A DNA stretch of 64,000 bases from positions 62,001 to 126,000 of the forward strand of contig DLRR01000007.1 of assembly GCA_002500605.1 (NCBI GenBank), read 5' to 3'. The notes under the pieces were generated by a model. It saw only the letters and a program-made list of their open reading frames with translations. It was not told the DNA's origin and ran no database searches. The position numbers and the translations under genes are program-made. This document shows, one piece after another, positions 1 through 8,614 of this stretch (position 1 is its first letter; each line of letters starts with the position of its first letter). Source of the stretch: Nitrospinaceae bacterium UBA7883 (lineage in GTDB: Bacteria > Nitrospinota_A > UBA7883).

Positions 1-323
1 AACTTATCCGTGTGCCTACCATCTGCTCAGCTGAAATGGTCGAATTTGATGCAGGTTCCGGAGAGCTCCGAACCCATTACGCTGGTTTCTTTGATCCTGG
101 ATTTGGATACGGTAGGGACGGTGAAATTTTGGGAACTAGGGCTGTACTTGAAGTCAGACCACATGATGTACCTTTTCGTATAGAAGACGGACAAATTCTT
201 TTTAAAATAAGATATGAGATGATGTCAGAGGCTCCAGATATTTGGTATGGACCAAGCATTGGGTCCAATTATCACAGTCAAGGGTTACGACTGGGAAAGC
301 AGTTTAGTCAACGATACTATTAA
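1..323 (+). CDS. dcd: dCTP deaminase, C-terminal part (cut by window start)
   Basis: The reading frame is open from the first bases of the window, so the true start lies upstream; the GTG at 12 is probably internal. The visible 107 or so residues match the C-terminal half of the long, tandem-domain dCTP deaminases, which convert dCTP to dUTP and feed dTMP synthesis in the cytosol. Diagnostic pieces are AEMVEFD, HYAGFFDPGFGYG and GTRAVLEVRPHDVPF, which build the trimeric dUTPase-like beta barrel and nucleotide site. The next gene, on the opposite strand, encodes ThyX, which uses dUMP, so the two would act in one pathway although they are not co-transcribed. Family assignment is good; the missing N-terminus prevents any statement on total length. 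Confidence 0.8.
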   Translation, partial: LIRVPTICSAEMVEFDAGSGELRTHYAGFFDPGFGYGRDGEILGTRAVLEVRPHDVPFRIEDGQILFKIRYEMMSEAPDIWYGPSIGSNYHSQGLRLGKQFSQRYY

Positions 324-435
324 ACCGTGGTAGACCTAACCTGGTTATTAGGGGGGGGTAGTGCAACTTTTATAAGAACGCGAAAAATATCCATTAAGGC
401 ATAATGGAATAATTCCCTCAAACTTTAATTTTAGG

Positions 436-1158
436 TTAAACGTTTTCATATGCTTCCCAGATCATTGGCCAACCCTTTTTAACAATGTTTGCTATTAGCT
501 CAGCGTACTCCCTTATCTCTTTTTGTGCGTCAGGCGCAAGTCGTAGCGAAAGATAATGTAACAAATTGCGCATATCCATCGACCAGACAATCTGGGTGTA
601 GGTTGATAAAGGCAACACGACTCTAGCCTGCTCCCTGGCCACACCAAGGTCAAGTAGTTGCTTGTAAACGGTGTATGAATGATGGTTTGCGGAATCTATT
701 AACGAAATAACTTTAGAAGAAACTTCTCCTGTAAGGTTATCACCGCTCATTTGTTTATTAGTTGCGTGTTGTGACCTAACATCATCCAGATCAGGAACAA
801 AGAAAAGCTCGCGGCACTCAGTATACCTAAATGACCACTCATTTAGTGACGCCGTCCTGTGCCTAACGTGCTGACGCATTACAAATATTGGCAAGCGCAG
901 GCGAAAGGTGAGCTGAACCATTTCAAAAGGTGAGGTGTGCCGATCCACCCACAATCGCCTTATAAGCTTACGGTCAGATTCTTTGTTCGCTCCATCACTC
1001 CGCTGATAAGAAGTTCTTGCAGCTCTCGCCACAGCCCTATCATCACCAAGGTAATCAACAAGCTCCACTTCACCCTTATCATGTACTGAATATACTTTGC
1101 CAAGTTCATTCTCAGCACCCTCACTTATTGATCTCCTTGTCGTGGATTTATTGGTCAT
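436..1158 (-). CDS. thyX: FAD-dependent thymidylate synthase ThyX
   Basis: A 240-residue protein that makes dTMP from dUMP with FAD, NADPH and methylenetetrahydrofolate. The ThyX signature RHRxxSxNExSxRY is complete at residues 99-112 (RHRTASLNEWSFRY), and the catalytic Ser/Arg region further on (RVVLPLSTYTQ, with a following WSMDMRNLLHYL segment) is also intact. Length is typical for the family. The first about 20 residues are polar and poorly conserved, so a slightly later start is possible, but ATG at 1158 is the only strong candidate. It lies downstream of gltX on the same strand with a 161-bp gap, so it may have its own promoter. It converges on the dcd fragment at 1-323. Confidence 0.95.
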   Translation of the reverse strand: MTNKSTTRRSISEGAENELGKVYSVHDKGEVELVDYLGDDRAVARAARTSYQRSDGANKESDRKLIRRLWVDRHTSPFEMVQLTFRLRLPIFVMRQHVRHRTASLNEWSFRYTECRELFFVPDLDDVRSQHATNKQMSGDNLTGEVSSKVISLIDSANHHSYTVYKQLLDLGVAREQARVVLPLSTYTQIVWSMDMRNLLHYLSLRLAPDAQKEIREYAELIANIVKKGWPMIWEAYENV

Positions 1159-1319
1159 TTTATCACTCTAATTAAAGGTTTAAACCATAGCCAATGGTAA
1201 AAAAGAAAAGATAAGTTTAATCGCATATTGTTAAACAATCATCCTTTCCAATGTCACCGGTCTTTGAAAATTAGTTCTTGTAATCTAGCTAATGAAGTAC
1301 TGTTAATTTTTCCCAATTC

Positions 1320-2774
1320 TTAATTACCCTCTTCCATGTCACATGGAGTGTTCCCTCTGTTATTCTTTTCTATGTACTTAACGACATCATTTATTCTGAC
1401 GAAAAACTTCTCTTTTCCAAGTGCCGCCATGACATCAAACAATCCTGGCGAAACAGTTCCGCCGGTGATTGCAACTCGAAGTGGTTGCGCCAAATCTTTT
1501 AGCTTTATTTCCTGATCTTTTATAAACTGCTTAAATTCCCTTTCCAGCAATTCTTTGTCGTGAAAATCAATTGGGCTCAAAACAGTTAAAAGCTTCTCTA
1601 ACAAAGGGACAAGTGATTTTTTAAGGAATTTTTCTGCTGCTTTCTCTTGATATTGTATATGCTCTGAAAAAAAATAAGTTGAGGCATTCACCAGATCCAC
1701 TATGGTACTTGCACGCTCAAGCAAAAGAGGCAAAAGTTTTTTCACAGGTTCAACGCCTACCTCTATTCCCTTAGTTTTAAGTATGTCCACGACCATTATA
1801 GAAAGTCGGCCAATATCAGCAGAGATAATATGCTTAGAGTTGACCCAAGTTAATTTTTCAATATCAAACCGAGCCGAAGATTTTCCAACAGAATCAAGGT
1901 CAAAAAGCGTCTTTAATTCATCTATTGAAAACAGCTCTTGATTCCCATGACTCCATCCCAATCTTGCCAAATAGTTAACCACGGACTCTGGAAGGAAGCC
2001 CAAGTCTTTATATTCAAGAACCGAAAGTGCTCCATGCCTCTTTGAAAGTCTTCTACCATCCGCGCCAAGGATCATTGAAACATGTGCTAGAGCAGGTTCT
2101 TCAAACCCCAGGGCATCGTAGATTAAAGACTGCCGTGGCGTATTGGCTAAATGATCATCTCCTCGTATAACATGCGTTATTCCCATTTCGACATCGTCCA
2201 CAACAACACACAGGTTGTATGTTGGTGAGCCGTTAGTACGCATAATAATCATATCGTCTAGCTCTTCATTATTGAAAACAATTTCGCCGCGTAGTAAATC
2301 CGTTACTATTGTTTGAGATGTCTCTGGAGTTTTAAATCTTACGACAAACGCTTTATTTGTTTCTGGTCCGATATCAGCGTCACGACACTTTTTGTCATAA
2401 CGTGGCTTCTGGCCTGATATCCTCATCTCTTCACGTTTACTGTCAAGTTCACTATTAGAGCAGACACACCTGTAGGCTTTACCATCTTCAATTAATTTAT
2501 TGACATAATATTGATACCTGTCTTGTCGCTCTGTTTGTCTGTATGGGCCCTCCTCGTAATCAATCCCCAACCACGCCATAGCATCAATTATTTGTCGTAT
2601 TGAATCATCCGTTGAGCGCTCGGTGTCGGTATCTTCGATCCGCAGGAGAAATGATCCTCCATGCTTTCTTGCATAAAGCCAATTAAAAATAGCAGTTCTT
2701 GCTCCGCCAATGTGTAAATACCCTGTAGGACTCGGTGCAAATCTAGTTTTAACTGTTCGACTTGAGTTGCTCAT
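1320..2774 (-). CDS. gltX: Glutamyl-tRNA synthetase
   Basis: A 484-residue class I synthetase charging tRNA-Glu. The HIGH-type motif is HIGG at residues 21-24 within APSPTGYLHIGGAR, and the KMSKS-type loop is LSKR near residues 243-246. The anticodon-binding helical C-terminal half is present, so the protein is full length. ATG at 2774 is 12 bp after the stop of aspS, pointing to an aspS-gltX operon. No zinc-binding cysteine cluster was verified in detail. Whether it is discriminating or also mischarges tRNA-Gln cannot be judged here; no glnS or gatCAB gene is in the window. Confidence 0.95.
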   Translation of the reverse strand: MSNSSRTVKTRFAPSPTGYLHIGGARTAIFNWLYARKHGGSFLLRIEDTDTERSTDDSIRQIIDAMAWLGIDYEEGPYRQTERQDRYQYYVNKLIEDGKAYRCVCSNSELDSKREEMRISGQKPRYDKKCRDADIGPETNKAFVVRFKTPETSQTIVTDLLRGEIVFNNEELDDMIIMRTNGSPTYNLCVVVDDVEMGITHVIRGDDHLANTPRQSLIYDALGFEEPALAHVSMILGADGRRLSKRHGALSVLEYKDLGFLPESVVNYLARLGWSHGNQELFSIDELKTLFDLDSVGKSSARFDIEKLTWVNSKHIISADIGRLSIMVVDILKTKGIEVGVEPVKKLLPLLLERASTIVDLVNASTYFFSEHIQYQEKAAEKFLKKSLVPLLEKLLTVLSPIDFHDKELLEREFKQFIKDQEIKLKDLAQPLRVAITGGTVSPGLFDVMAALGKEKFFVRINDVVKYIEKNNRGNTPCDMEEGN

Positions 2775-2786
2775 CTGAAGATACCT

Positions 2787-4568
2787 CTAGCCAATCTCAC
2801 TCTTCAATCCAAGTTCCTTTAACTGACGCTTATCTACGCATGAAGGAGCATCAGTGAGCAAGCAAGTTGCCTTCTGTGTTTTGGGAAATGCGATTACATC
2901 ACGTATTGAATCTGTGCCACAGATAATGGCCAATACTCGATCAAGTCCAAATGCTATTCCTCCATGAGGAGGAGCACCGAATTCAAAAGCCTCTAAAAGA
3001 AATCCAAACTTTTCTCTGGCTTCATCATCAGTGATATTTAAAGCAGCAAACATTTTGTTTTGTATCTCTTTTTCATGAATCCTAATGGAGCCACCGCCTA
3101 TTTCTGTTCCATTCAGCACCAAATCATAAGCACGGGCTCTGATGGAGAGTGGGTCTGATTCAAATTTGTCTTTATCAGCAAATATTGGCGAGGTGAATGG
3201 GTGGTGTAATGCAACAAGCCGCTTTGCTTCTTCATCATATTCAAACAATGGAAAGTTAACAATCCAAACAAACTTAAACTGAGAAGAGTCTATTAAGTTA
3301 AGACGTTTGCCGAGGCTAACACGGAGCGTTCCCAATACGTCAAGCCCTACTTGAATTTTATCTGCAACAAAAACCATTAGGTCGCCATCTTGTGCCCCCA
3401 AGCTAGTCTTTATCTCATCCAAAACTTTGGGTTCAAAAAATTTTACAATAGGGCTTTGGTATGCACCGTCTGTCAACTTTATCCATGCCAATCCTTTTGC
3501 GCCATACCCTATTGCTTCTGTGGTCAGATCGTCTAATTCTTTTCGCGAAAAAGAAGCCCCCCCTGAAATAGCCATACCACGTACGGCACCACCATCCGAT
3601 GAAACAGCATCTAGAAAAACCTTAAAATCCGATTTCCGGGCTAATTTAGATACGTTTGAAAGCTCCATTCCAAATCGAAGGTCTGGACAATCTGTTCCAT
3701 ATTTTTCTAATGCTTCTCGGTATTGAAGCGTTGGAAAAGGTGAACGAAGATCAACGTCGATAACAGACTTAAAAATTGCTTTAACCATTCCCTCACAAAC
3801 GTCTTGTATGTCCTTTTCATCAACAAATGACATTTCCATATCAATTTGGGTAAATTCAGGTTGGCGATCCGCTCTAAGATCTTCATCTCGAAAACAACGT
3901 GTAATTTGAAAGTACTTATCCATTCCAGAAATCATTAGTATCTGCTTAAACAACTGCGGAGATTGAGGAAGAGCATAAAAATTTCCATTATTCACCCTGC
4001 TCGGAACCAAATAATCCCTTGCCCCTTCTGGAGTACTTTTTGTTAACATCGGTGTTTCAACTTCAAGAAAGCCATTTTTATCAAGATATTTTCGAGTAGC
4101 CATATACAGTTTATGCCTTTTCACTAGGCGGCTAAGCATCGGTCCTCTACGCATTTCCAAGTATCGATATTTCAGTTTCAATTCATCACTTGGTTCCTCA
4201 TTCTCATCAATAACAAACGGAGTAGTTTTAGATGTATTGAGAATCTCCGCCTGGTCTGCATATACCTCAATTTCACCAGTCTTGAGTTTTTTGTTGATAG
4301 TATCTTCTGGTCTGGCCGAGAGTTTACCCCTGATTATTAAAACAAACTCAGGGCGAACGGAATGCGCCAATTTATGGGCACCCGAATCAATCTGAGGATT
4401 AAGGGCTACTTGAGTTGTACCATACCTGTCTCGTAGATCCACAAACACCAAACCACCATGGTCACGCACTCTATGTACCCACCCTACTAAGGTAACGGTT
4501 TCACCAATGCAATCCGCTCGCAATTCGCCGCAGTTGTGTGTTCTTTTAAACCCGGATAGATTGGACAT
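2787..4568 (-). CDS. aspS: Aspartyl-tRNA synthetase
   Basis: A 593-residue class IIb synthetase of the bacterial type. The order is an N-terminal OB-fold anticodon-binding domain (GWVHRVRDHGGLVFVDLRDR), class II motif 2 (FRDEDLRADRQPEFTQID), the bacterial GAD insertion domain in the middle, and motif 3 (GGIAFGLDRVLAI) near the C-terminus. Length fits the bacterial family, which is over 100 residues longer than archaeal or eukaryotic forms. It is the first gene of a probable aspS-gltX operon and is divergent from the fwd cluster, from which a 619-bp non-coding stretch separates it. No sequence here shows whether it also serves tRNA-Asn. Confidence 0.96.
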   Translation of the reverse strand: MSNLSGFKRTHNCGELRADCIGETVTLVGWVHRVRDHGGLVFVDLRDRYGTTQVALNPQIDSGAHKLAHSVRPEFVLIIRGKLSARPEDTINKKLKTGEIEVYADQAEILNTSKTTPFVIDENEEPSDELKLKYRYLEMRRGPMLSRLVKRHKLYMATRKYLDKNGFLEVETPMLTKSTPEGARDYLVPSRVNNGNFYALPQSPQLFKQILMISGMDKYFQITRCFRDEDLRADRQPEFTQIDMEMSFVDEKDIQDVCEGMVKAIFKSVIDVDLRSPFPTLQYREALEKYGTDCPDLRFGMELSNVSKLARKSDFKVFLDAVSSDGGAVRGMAISGGASFSRKELDDLTTEAIGYGAKGLAWIKLTDGAYQSPIVKFFEPKVLDEIKTSLGAQDGDLMVFVADKIQVGLDVLGTLRVSLGKRLNLIDSSQFKFVWIVNFPLFEYDEEAKRLVALHHPFTSPIFADKDKFESDPLSIRARAYDLVLNGTEIGGGSIRIHEKEIQNKMFAALNITDDEAREKFGFLLEAFEFGAPPHGGIAFGLDRVLAIICGTDSIRDVIAFPKTQKATCLLTDAPSCVDKRQLKELGLKSEIG

Positions 4569-5187
4569 TATAACCTCATCAATATGATTGAAGAATACGA
4601 ATTAAAGGAAATGAGCTAGCCATGGATTGTCCATAATATACATAGAAGCCGATTACCTTATGATTGTTTTTCCCATTGTTTACGGACATTGAATTCTATC
4701 AGTTTCCGAATTTTATAAAAGCTTCAATGTGAAGCTGAGTATAATTTTACAACATGCTGACTATCTCCACATTTTCTGTCAATAGTTTGGAAATTAAGCC
4801 AACTATATAGCCAGATCGATTCTTGGGTTTAACGATACAGAGTGCCTTCAGTTTTTGTGATAAAACCGACATGAAGTGGTGAATTACCTTAATAATACTT
4901 TCGGTTAGCTAATAACGATACCTTAATACATATAGTAGTGTATAATGTGGTCATGCCTTTTGTTTCGGGCTGTTACTGTTCGCTACAGACATCTTTACTG
5001 TAAGTTACGGTTCAGGTGTCAGAAGCACGTTTTCCTAAATCGAAAAAAAGCAGTTAAGACTTTAAATTTCAACTTGTTACTTTTTACGGTAATTTGGAAT
5101 GAAATTTGGTTCACACTTTGCTTTAACGATAAACGACTGTTGGAGCAACTGAATTTCAATTAATGTAATTTAGAAAAGTTAATTTAT
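4569..5187. other. Long intergenic region between aspS and fwdD
   Basis: A 619-bp stretch between divergent operons, expected to carry both promoters. A TATAAT hexamer at 4941-4946 is a possible -10 element for the fwd operon, but no convincing -35 partner is seen. A 7-bp stem with a 3-nt loop (AGCTTCA/TGAAGCT, 4720-4736) could be a small hairpin or operator. A 72-codon open frame at 4945-5163 has no recognisable motif and no good ribosome site and is not called. No known riboswitch consensus was recognised. Confidence 0.5.
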
Positions 5188-5520
5188 ATGGAAATTAAAG
5201 GAATACTAAATACAGCTCGCACTTTAAAACAAGGTTCGACCATGCATATTTCTAAGGATAGCCCGGAGTACATGAAGGCAATAGGCTATATTGGATTGTG
5301 TGAACAAGATATGATGAGTATCGAAGTGTCTGAGAATGACGAGGTCAAATTGGCGTCGGAAACAGGGGAACTTGTAATGAAAGTGAAAAAAATGGAACTT
5401 CAAGAAGGAAGTTTTTTCATGCCTTTATCCTATCTTGCAAATCGTTTAGTGTCCGCTGAAACACATGGAACAGGAGTACCAAGTTTCAAGGATACCAAAG
5501 TGATTATCAGTAAATTGTAA
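5188..5520 (+). CDS. fwdD: Formylmethanofuran dehydrogenase subunit D (molybdopterin-dinucleotide-binding)
   Basis: A 110-residue protein of the FwdD/FmdD family, the C-terminal pterin-dinucleotide-binding domain that in other DMSO-reductase-fold enzymes is fused to the catalytic chain. Landmarks are NTARTLKQG at the start, the EY...IGLCEQDMMSIEV segment, a DEVKLASETGELVMKV barrel strand pair, and SFFMPLSYLANRLVSAETHGTGVPSFKDTKV at the end, matching the family's plGpwAN...GmP.fKg pattern. It opens the gene set fwdD-B-A-C and lies 83 bp before fwdB, the catalytic partner. The better-known bacterial Fhc complexes do not carry this subunit, so its presence argues that a real Mo/W-pterin cofactor is bound. 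The start ATG at 5188 has only a weak ribosome site. Confidence 0.88.
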   Translation: MEIKGILNTARTLKQGSTMHISKDSPEYMKAIGYIGLCEQDMMSIEVSENDEVKLASETGELVMKVKKMELQEGSFFMPLSYLANRLVSAETHGTGVPSFKDTKVIISKL

Positions 5521-5603
5521 TTTTAATGGAATAGAAGTTGAGAACTGCTTAACACCAAATACATATTGATAATAAGTATTATTTAGAAAGTTGGAGGTTT
5601 TTT

Positions 5604-6941
5604 ATGGTACAGGCCAAAGTGGTAGATGAAAACACGCAAGTTTTCGAGAACGTAGTATGCCCTTTTTGCGCTACCTTATGCGATGATATAACTGTCCAAG
5701 TAAAAGATAACAAGGTTAGTAAAGTCAATGGCTGTAACCTTTGTAAAGGCGTTTTCCTGCACGCCCATGAGGACTGGACAAAACCAATGATAGATGGAAA
5801 AGAGGTAACATACGATCTAGCTGTTGAGGAAGCCGCTCAGCTGCTGGCAAGGGCAAACAACCCATTGATTTATGGCCTTGCTGCCACGGATGTTGACGCG
5901 CAAAAAAAGTGTGTAGAACTAGCCGACCTTATTGGCGCTAACTTGGACAACGCATCGTCGGTTTGACATTCCCCAACTATGGTGGCACTACAGCTCGGCG
6001 GTGCGCCGGCTGCCACTTTGGGAGAAGTAAAAAACAGGGCCGATTTAATTATCTTTTGGGGCTCTAACCCTGCTGAGTCACATCCTCGTCATTTTACACG
6101 TTATTCGGGAACTGCAAAGGGCCGCATGAACCCCAATGGCCGTAAAGATAGACATGTTGTAGTTGTGGATATAAGAAAAACCCCATCTGTTAAATATTCA
6201 GATGAATTCATTCAAATTAAGCCCGGGAATGATTACGAGGTTTTCACTGTAATGCGAATGATAGCCAACGGTCACATTCCAGATACGGATATGGTGGGTG
6301 GAATTCCATTACAAACACTAATAGACTTAGTTGAAAGATGTAAGAAAGCCAGAATGGGTGTGCTCTTTTTCGGTCAAGGGATAACAGAGACAAAGGGGAA
6401 GCATCAAAACTCAACTGCCATTTACCAGTTTGGTAAAGATATGACAAAACATTCCAAATTCCTCACGCTACCAATGCGTGGTCACTATAATGTAGTTGGA
6501 AGTGGAAACGTTATGTGCTGGCAGACAGGATACCCGTTTGCAGTAAACTTTGGTAAAGGTTATCCTCGTTTTAACCCAGGCGAGTTTTCAGTTGTTGACC
6601 TTCTACTACGAAGAGAGCCAGACGTAGCAGTGATAGTGGCAGCTGAACCTATTGACCACTTGCCATATGCTGCCGCTAAACATCTGGAAAATATCCCAAC
6701 CATAGTTCTTGATCCACGCAAAACACTTACAACGAAAATCGCTAAGGTTATAATACCGGTGAAGCATGCAGGGGTTTCGGTGGAAGGAACGGCCTACAGA
6801 ATGGATCATATCCCAATCAAGATGCAAGCTGTGCTTGAATCACCATGGCCAAAAGATGATATTCCGTTATCTACAATTATTAATAGGATCAAAAAGATCC
6901 GATCCGAAGAAAAGAAAACTGATGGCGGCAAAGCCGCGTAA
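5604..6941 (+). CDS. fwdB: Formylmethanofuran dehydrogenase subunit B, selenocysteine form
   Basis: Catalytic Mo/W-pterin subunit, 445 residues if the TGA at 5964-5966 is read as selenocysteine at position 121. The [4Fe-4S] ligands are visible as C19-x2-C22-x3-C26 and C44 (a further C47 is nearby). The frame runs unchanged through the TGA: residues before it read LDNASSV and after it HSPTMVALQLGG, the exact place where archaeal FwdB has a Cys or Sec ligand in a SV-C/U-HGP context, followed by the conserved GEVKNRADLIIFWG. A strong Shine-Dalgarno GGAGG (5592-5596) precedes ATG 5604, whereas the downstream piece alone would start at ATG 5979 without one. A SECIS-like hairpin lies at 5991-6012. 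A conventional gene caller would report two ORFs (5604-5966, 5979-6941). The alternative, a nonsense mutation or sequencing error, is much less likely given the position and hairpin. Confidence 0.92.
5991..6012 (+). promoter_or_regulatory. Bacterial-type SECIS element inside fwdB
   Basis: Hairpin located 24 nt after the in-frame TGA. The lower stem pairs 5991-5994 (CAGC) with 6009-6012 (GCTG). T5995 is bulged. The upper stem pairs 5996-5999 (CGGC) with 6005-6008 (GCCG), and the apical loop 6000-6004 is GGTGC. In E. coli fdhF a bulged U, a short upper stem and a GU in the loop are the features bound by SelB; all three are present here. The loop G6001 is 34 nt past the TGA, within the spacing generally accepted for bacterial SECIS elements as I recall it. 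A competing pairing of 5982-5987 with 6011-6016 is possible. Confidence 0.75.
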
Positions 6942-6964
6942 TTGCTTATTAACTGGAGCTATTA

Positions 6965-8599
6965 ATGGGTATTCGAATTGATAATGGAGAGGTAATAGAT
7001 CCTATCCACGAAGAGGATTGTGTTAGCCGTTCCGTTCATATAAAGGATGGAAAAATAGTTAAAGACGCTGGAAAAGATGCTTTTGTAATCGATGCAAAAG
7101 ATTGTGTAGTAATGGCTGGTGGAGTGGATATACACACGCATGTGGCTGGACCCAAAGTTAACTTTGCACGTCTAATGACACCAGAAGACCATCGATACGA
7201 ACATATAACCCGTGAAGGTGGATATGAGCGTTCCGGAACCGGCGGAGTAGCTGCCACAACATACACGACCGGATATCGTTATGCTGAGATGGGATATACC
7301 ACTATTGTAGAACCTGCTGTTCCGCCACTTGGTGCAAGACATGCCCATGAAGAAATGGTTGATATCCCTATGTTAGATAAAGCACTGTTTGTCCTGCTTG
7401 GTAATTCTGAGATTATCTTTCAATACCTCGAGAAAGGTGAGCAAGAAAAAGTCAAAGAATACATTTCATGGATAATGGATGCGACTAAAGCATACTCAGT
7501 AAAAATAGTAAACCCGGGAGGAACAAACCTATGGAAGTACCGGGGCAACTTAAGTGACATTGATGAGAAGCTCCGAGATTTTAATGTAACGCCACGTCAA
7601 ATAATTAATTCTATTGCTGATGCAATGACTGAATTAGGTTTGCCACACCCGCTACACCTACACTGCAATAACATTGGTTTACCAGATAGCTACAAAACTG
7701 TAATTGCAACCATCAATGCAATGGAAGGTCGGCCTGTTCATCTTACACATTTACAATTTAATAGCTATGGCAGTTCAGGTAAGCGAAAGTTTAATTCTCA
7801 GGTTCCAGCATTGGCAGACATAATCAACAGTAATCCCAATATTACAATTGATGTTGGGCAAGTTGTCTTTGGACATACTGTTACGATTACAGCGGACGGT
7901 CCATTTGAATATCATCTACATAAGCTTGGTGGGCAGAAGTGGTACAACGGTGATGTAGAATGCGAGGATGGTTGCGGTGTTGTGCCGTATGACTATAAGC
8001 GGAAGTCATTCGTTAATTGTGTGCAGTGGGCCATAGGATTAGAGTTATTCTTGCTAATAGACGACCCATGGCAAGTATTTTTAACCACGGATCATCCAAA
8101 TGCTGGTCCCTTTATGGCTTACCCTACCATAATTAAAATGTTAATGGATAAAGACTTCCGAAAAGAGCAAATATCCAAAATTAGCGCTGAAGCGCAATTA
8201 GAGATCCCTCTTAAAGTCTTGGAGCGTGAATATAGTTTCTACGAAATTGCCGTAATCACAAGAGCTGGAACTGCAAAAAGACTAGGCATGACTGATAAGG
8301 GACATATTGGTATTGGTGCCGATGGTGACATCGCGATCTACCGTAAATCCAATGATTATGAGGAGATGTTCTCAATACCTGCATACGTCATCAAAGACGG
8401 AGAAATTGTTGTAAAAGATGGTAAGGTTGTTAAGCAAGTCGATGGCAGGACATATTATGTCAAACCTACTACAGGTCATGCAGATATAAAATCTGACTTG
8501 GAAGACTTTTTCGAAAATTACTATACAATAAATATTAATAATTATCCGGTTGGATTGGAATATCTCCACCGGCCCCAACTAACCCCCTGTCTGGATTGA
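6965..8599 (+). CDS. fwdA: Formylmethanofuran dehydrogenase subunit A (formyl-MFR amidohydrolase)
   Basis: A 544-residue member of the amidohydrolase superfamily, which joins formate to methanofuran or hydrolyses N-formylmethanofuran at a binuclear metal centre. Visible ligands are H57 and H59 (DIHTH), the candidate carboxylated lysine K180 (VKIVNPGG), histidines in HLHCNNIG and THLQFNSYG, and the catalytic aspartate D376 (TTDHPNAGPF). All the residues expected for an active site are there. GGAG at about 6954-6957 precedes ATG 6965, and the gap from fwdB is 23 bp, so translation is probably linked. In archaeal complexes a hydrophilic tunnel carries formate from FwdB to FwdA; retention of both active sites here is consistent with that two-step scheme. 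Confidence 0.94.
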   Translation: MGIRIDNGEVIDPIHEEDCVSRSVHIKDGKIVKDAGKDAFVIDAKDCVVMAGGVDIHTHVAGPKVNFARLMTPEDHRYEHITREGGYERSGTGGVAATTYTTGYRYAEMGYTTIVEPAVPPLGARHAHEEMVDIPMLDKALFVLLGNSEIIFQYLEKGEQEKVKEYISWIMDATKAYSVKIVNPGGTNLWKYRGNLSDIDEKLRDFNVTPRQIINSIADAMTELGLPHPLHLHCNNIGLPDSYKTVIATINAMEGRPVHLTHLQFNSYGSSGKRKFNSQVPALADIINSNPNITIDVGQVVFGHTVTITADGPFEYHLHKLGGQKWYNGDVECEDGCGVVPYDYKRKSFVNCVQWAIGLELFLLIDDPWQVFLTTDHPNAGPFMAYPTIIKMLMDKDFRKEQISKISAEAQLEIPLKVLEREYSFYEIAVITRAGTAKRLGMTDKGHIGIGADGDIAIYRKSNDYEEMFSIPAYVIKDGEIVVKDGKVVKQVDGRTYYVKPTTGHADIKSDLEDFFENYYTININNYPVGLEYLHRPQLTPCLD

Positions 8600-8614
8600 A
8601 TGTAGAGGATTTGT

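Noticed and set aside
351..358. Run of eight G residues after dcd
   Set aside because: Homopolymer without surrounding structure; could also be a sequencing slip, and no gene depends on it.
4945..5163. 72-codon open frame between aspS and fwdD
   Set aside because: No recognisable motif, poor ribosome site and atypical composition.
5964..5966. TGA inside fwdB taken as a pseudogene mutation
   Set aside because: It sits exactly at the catalytic Cys/Sec position, both sides remain conserved, and a SECIS-like hairpin follows.
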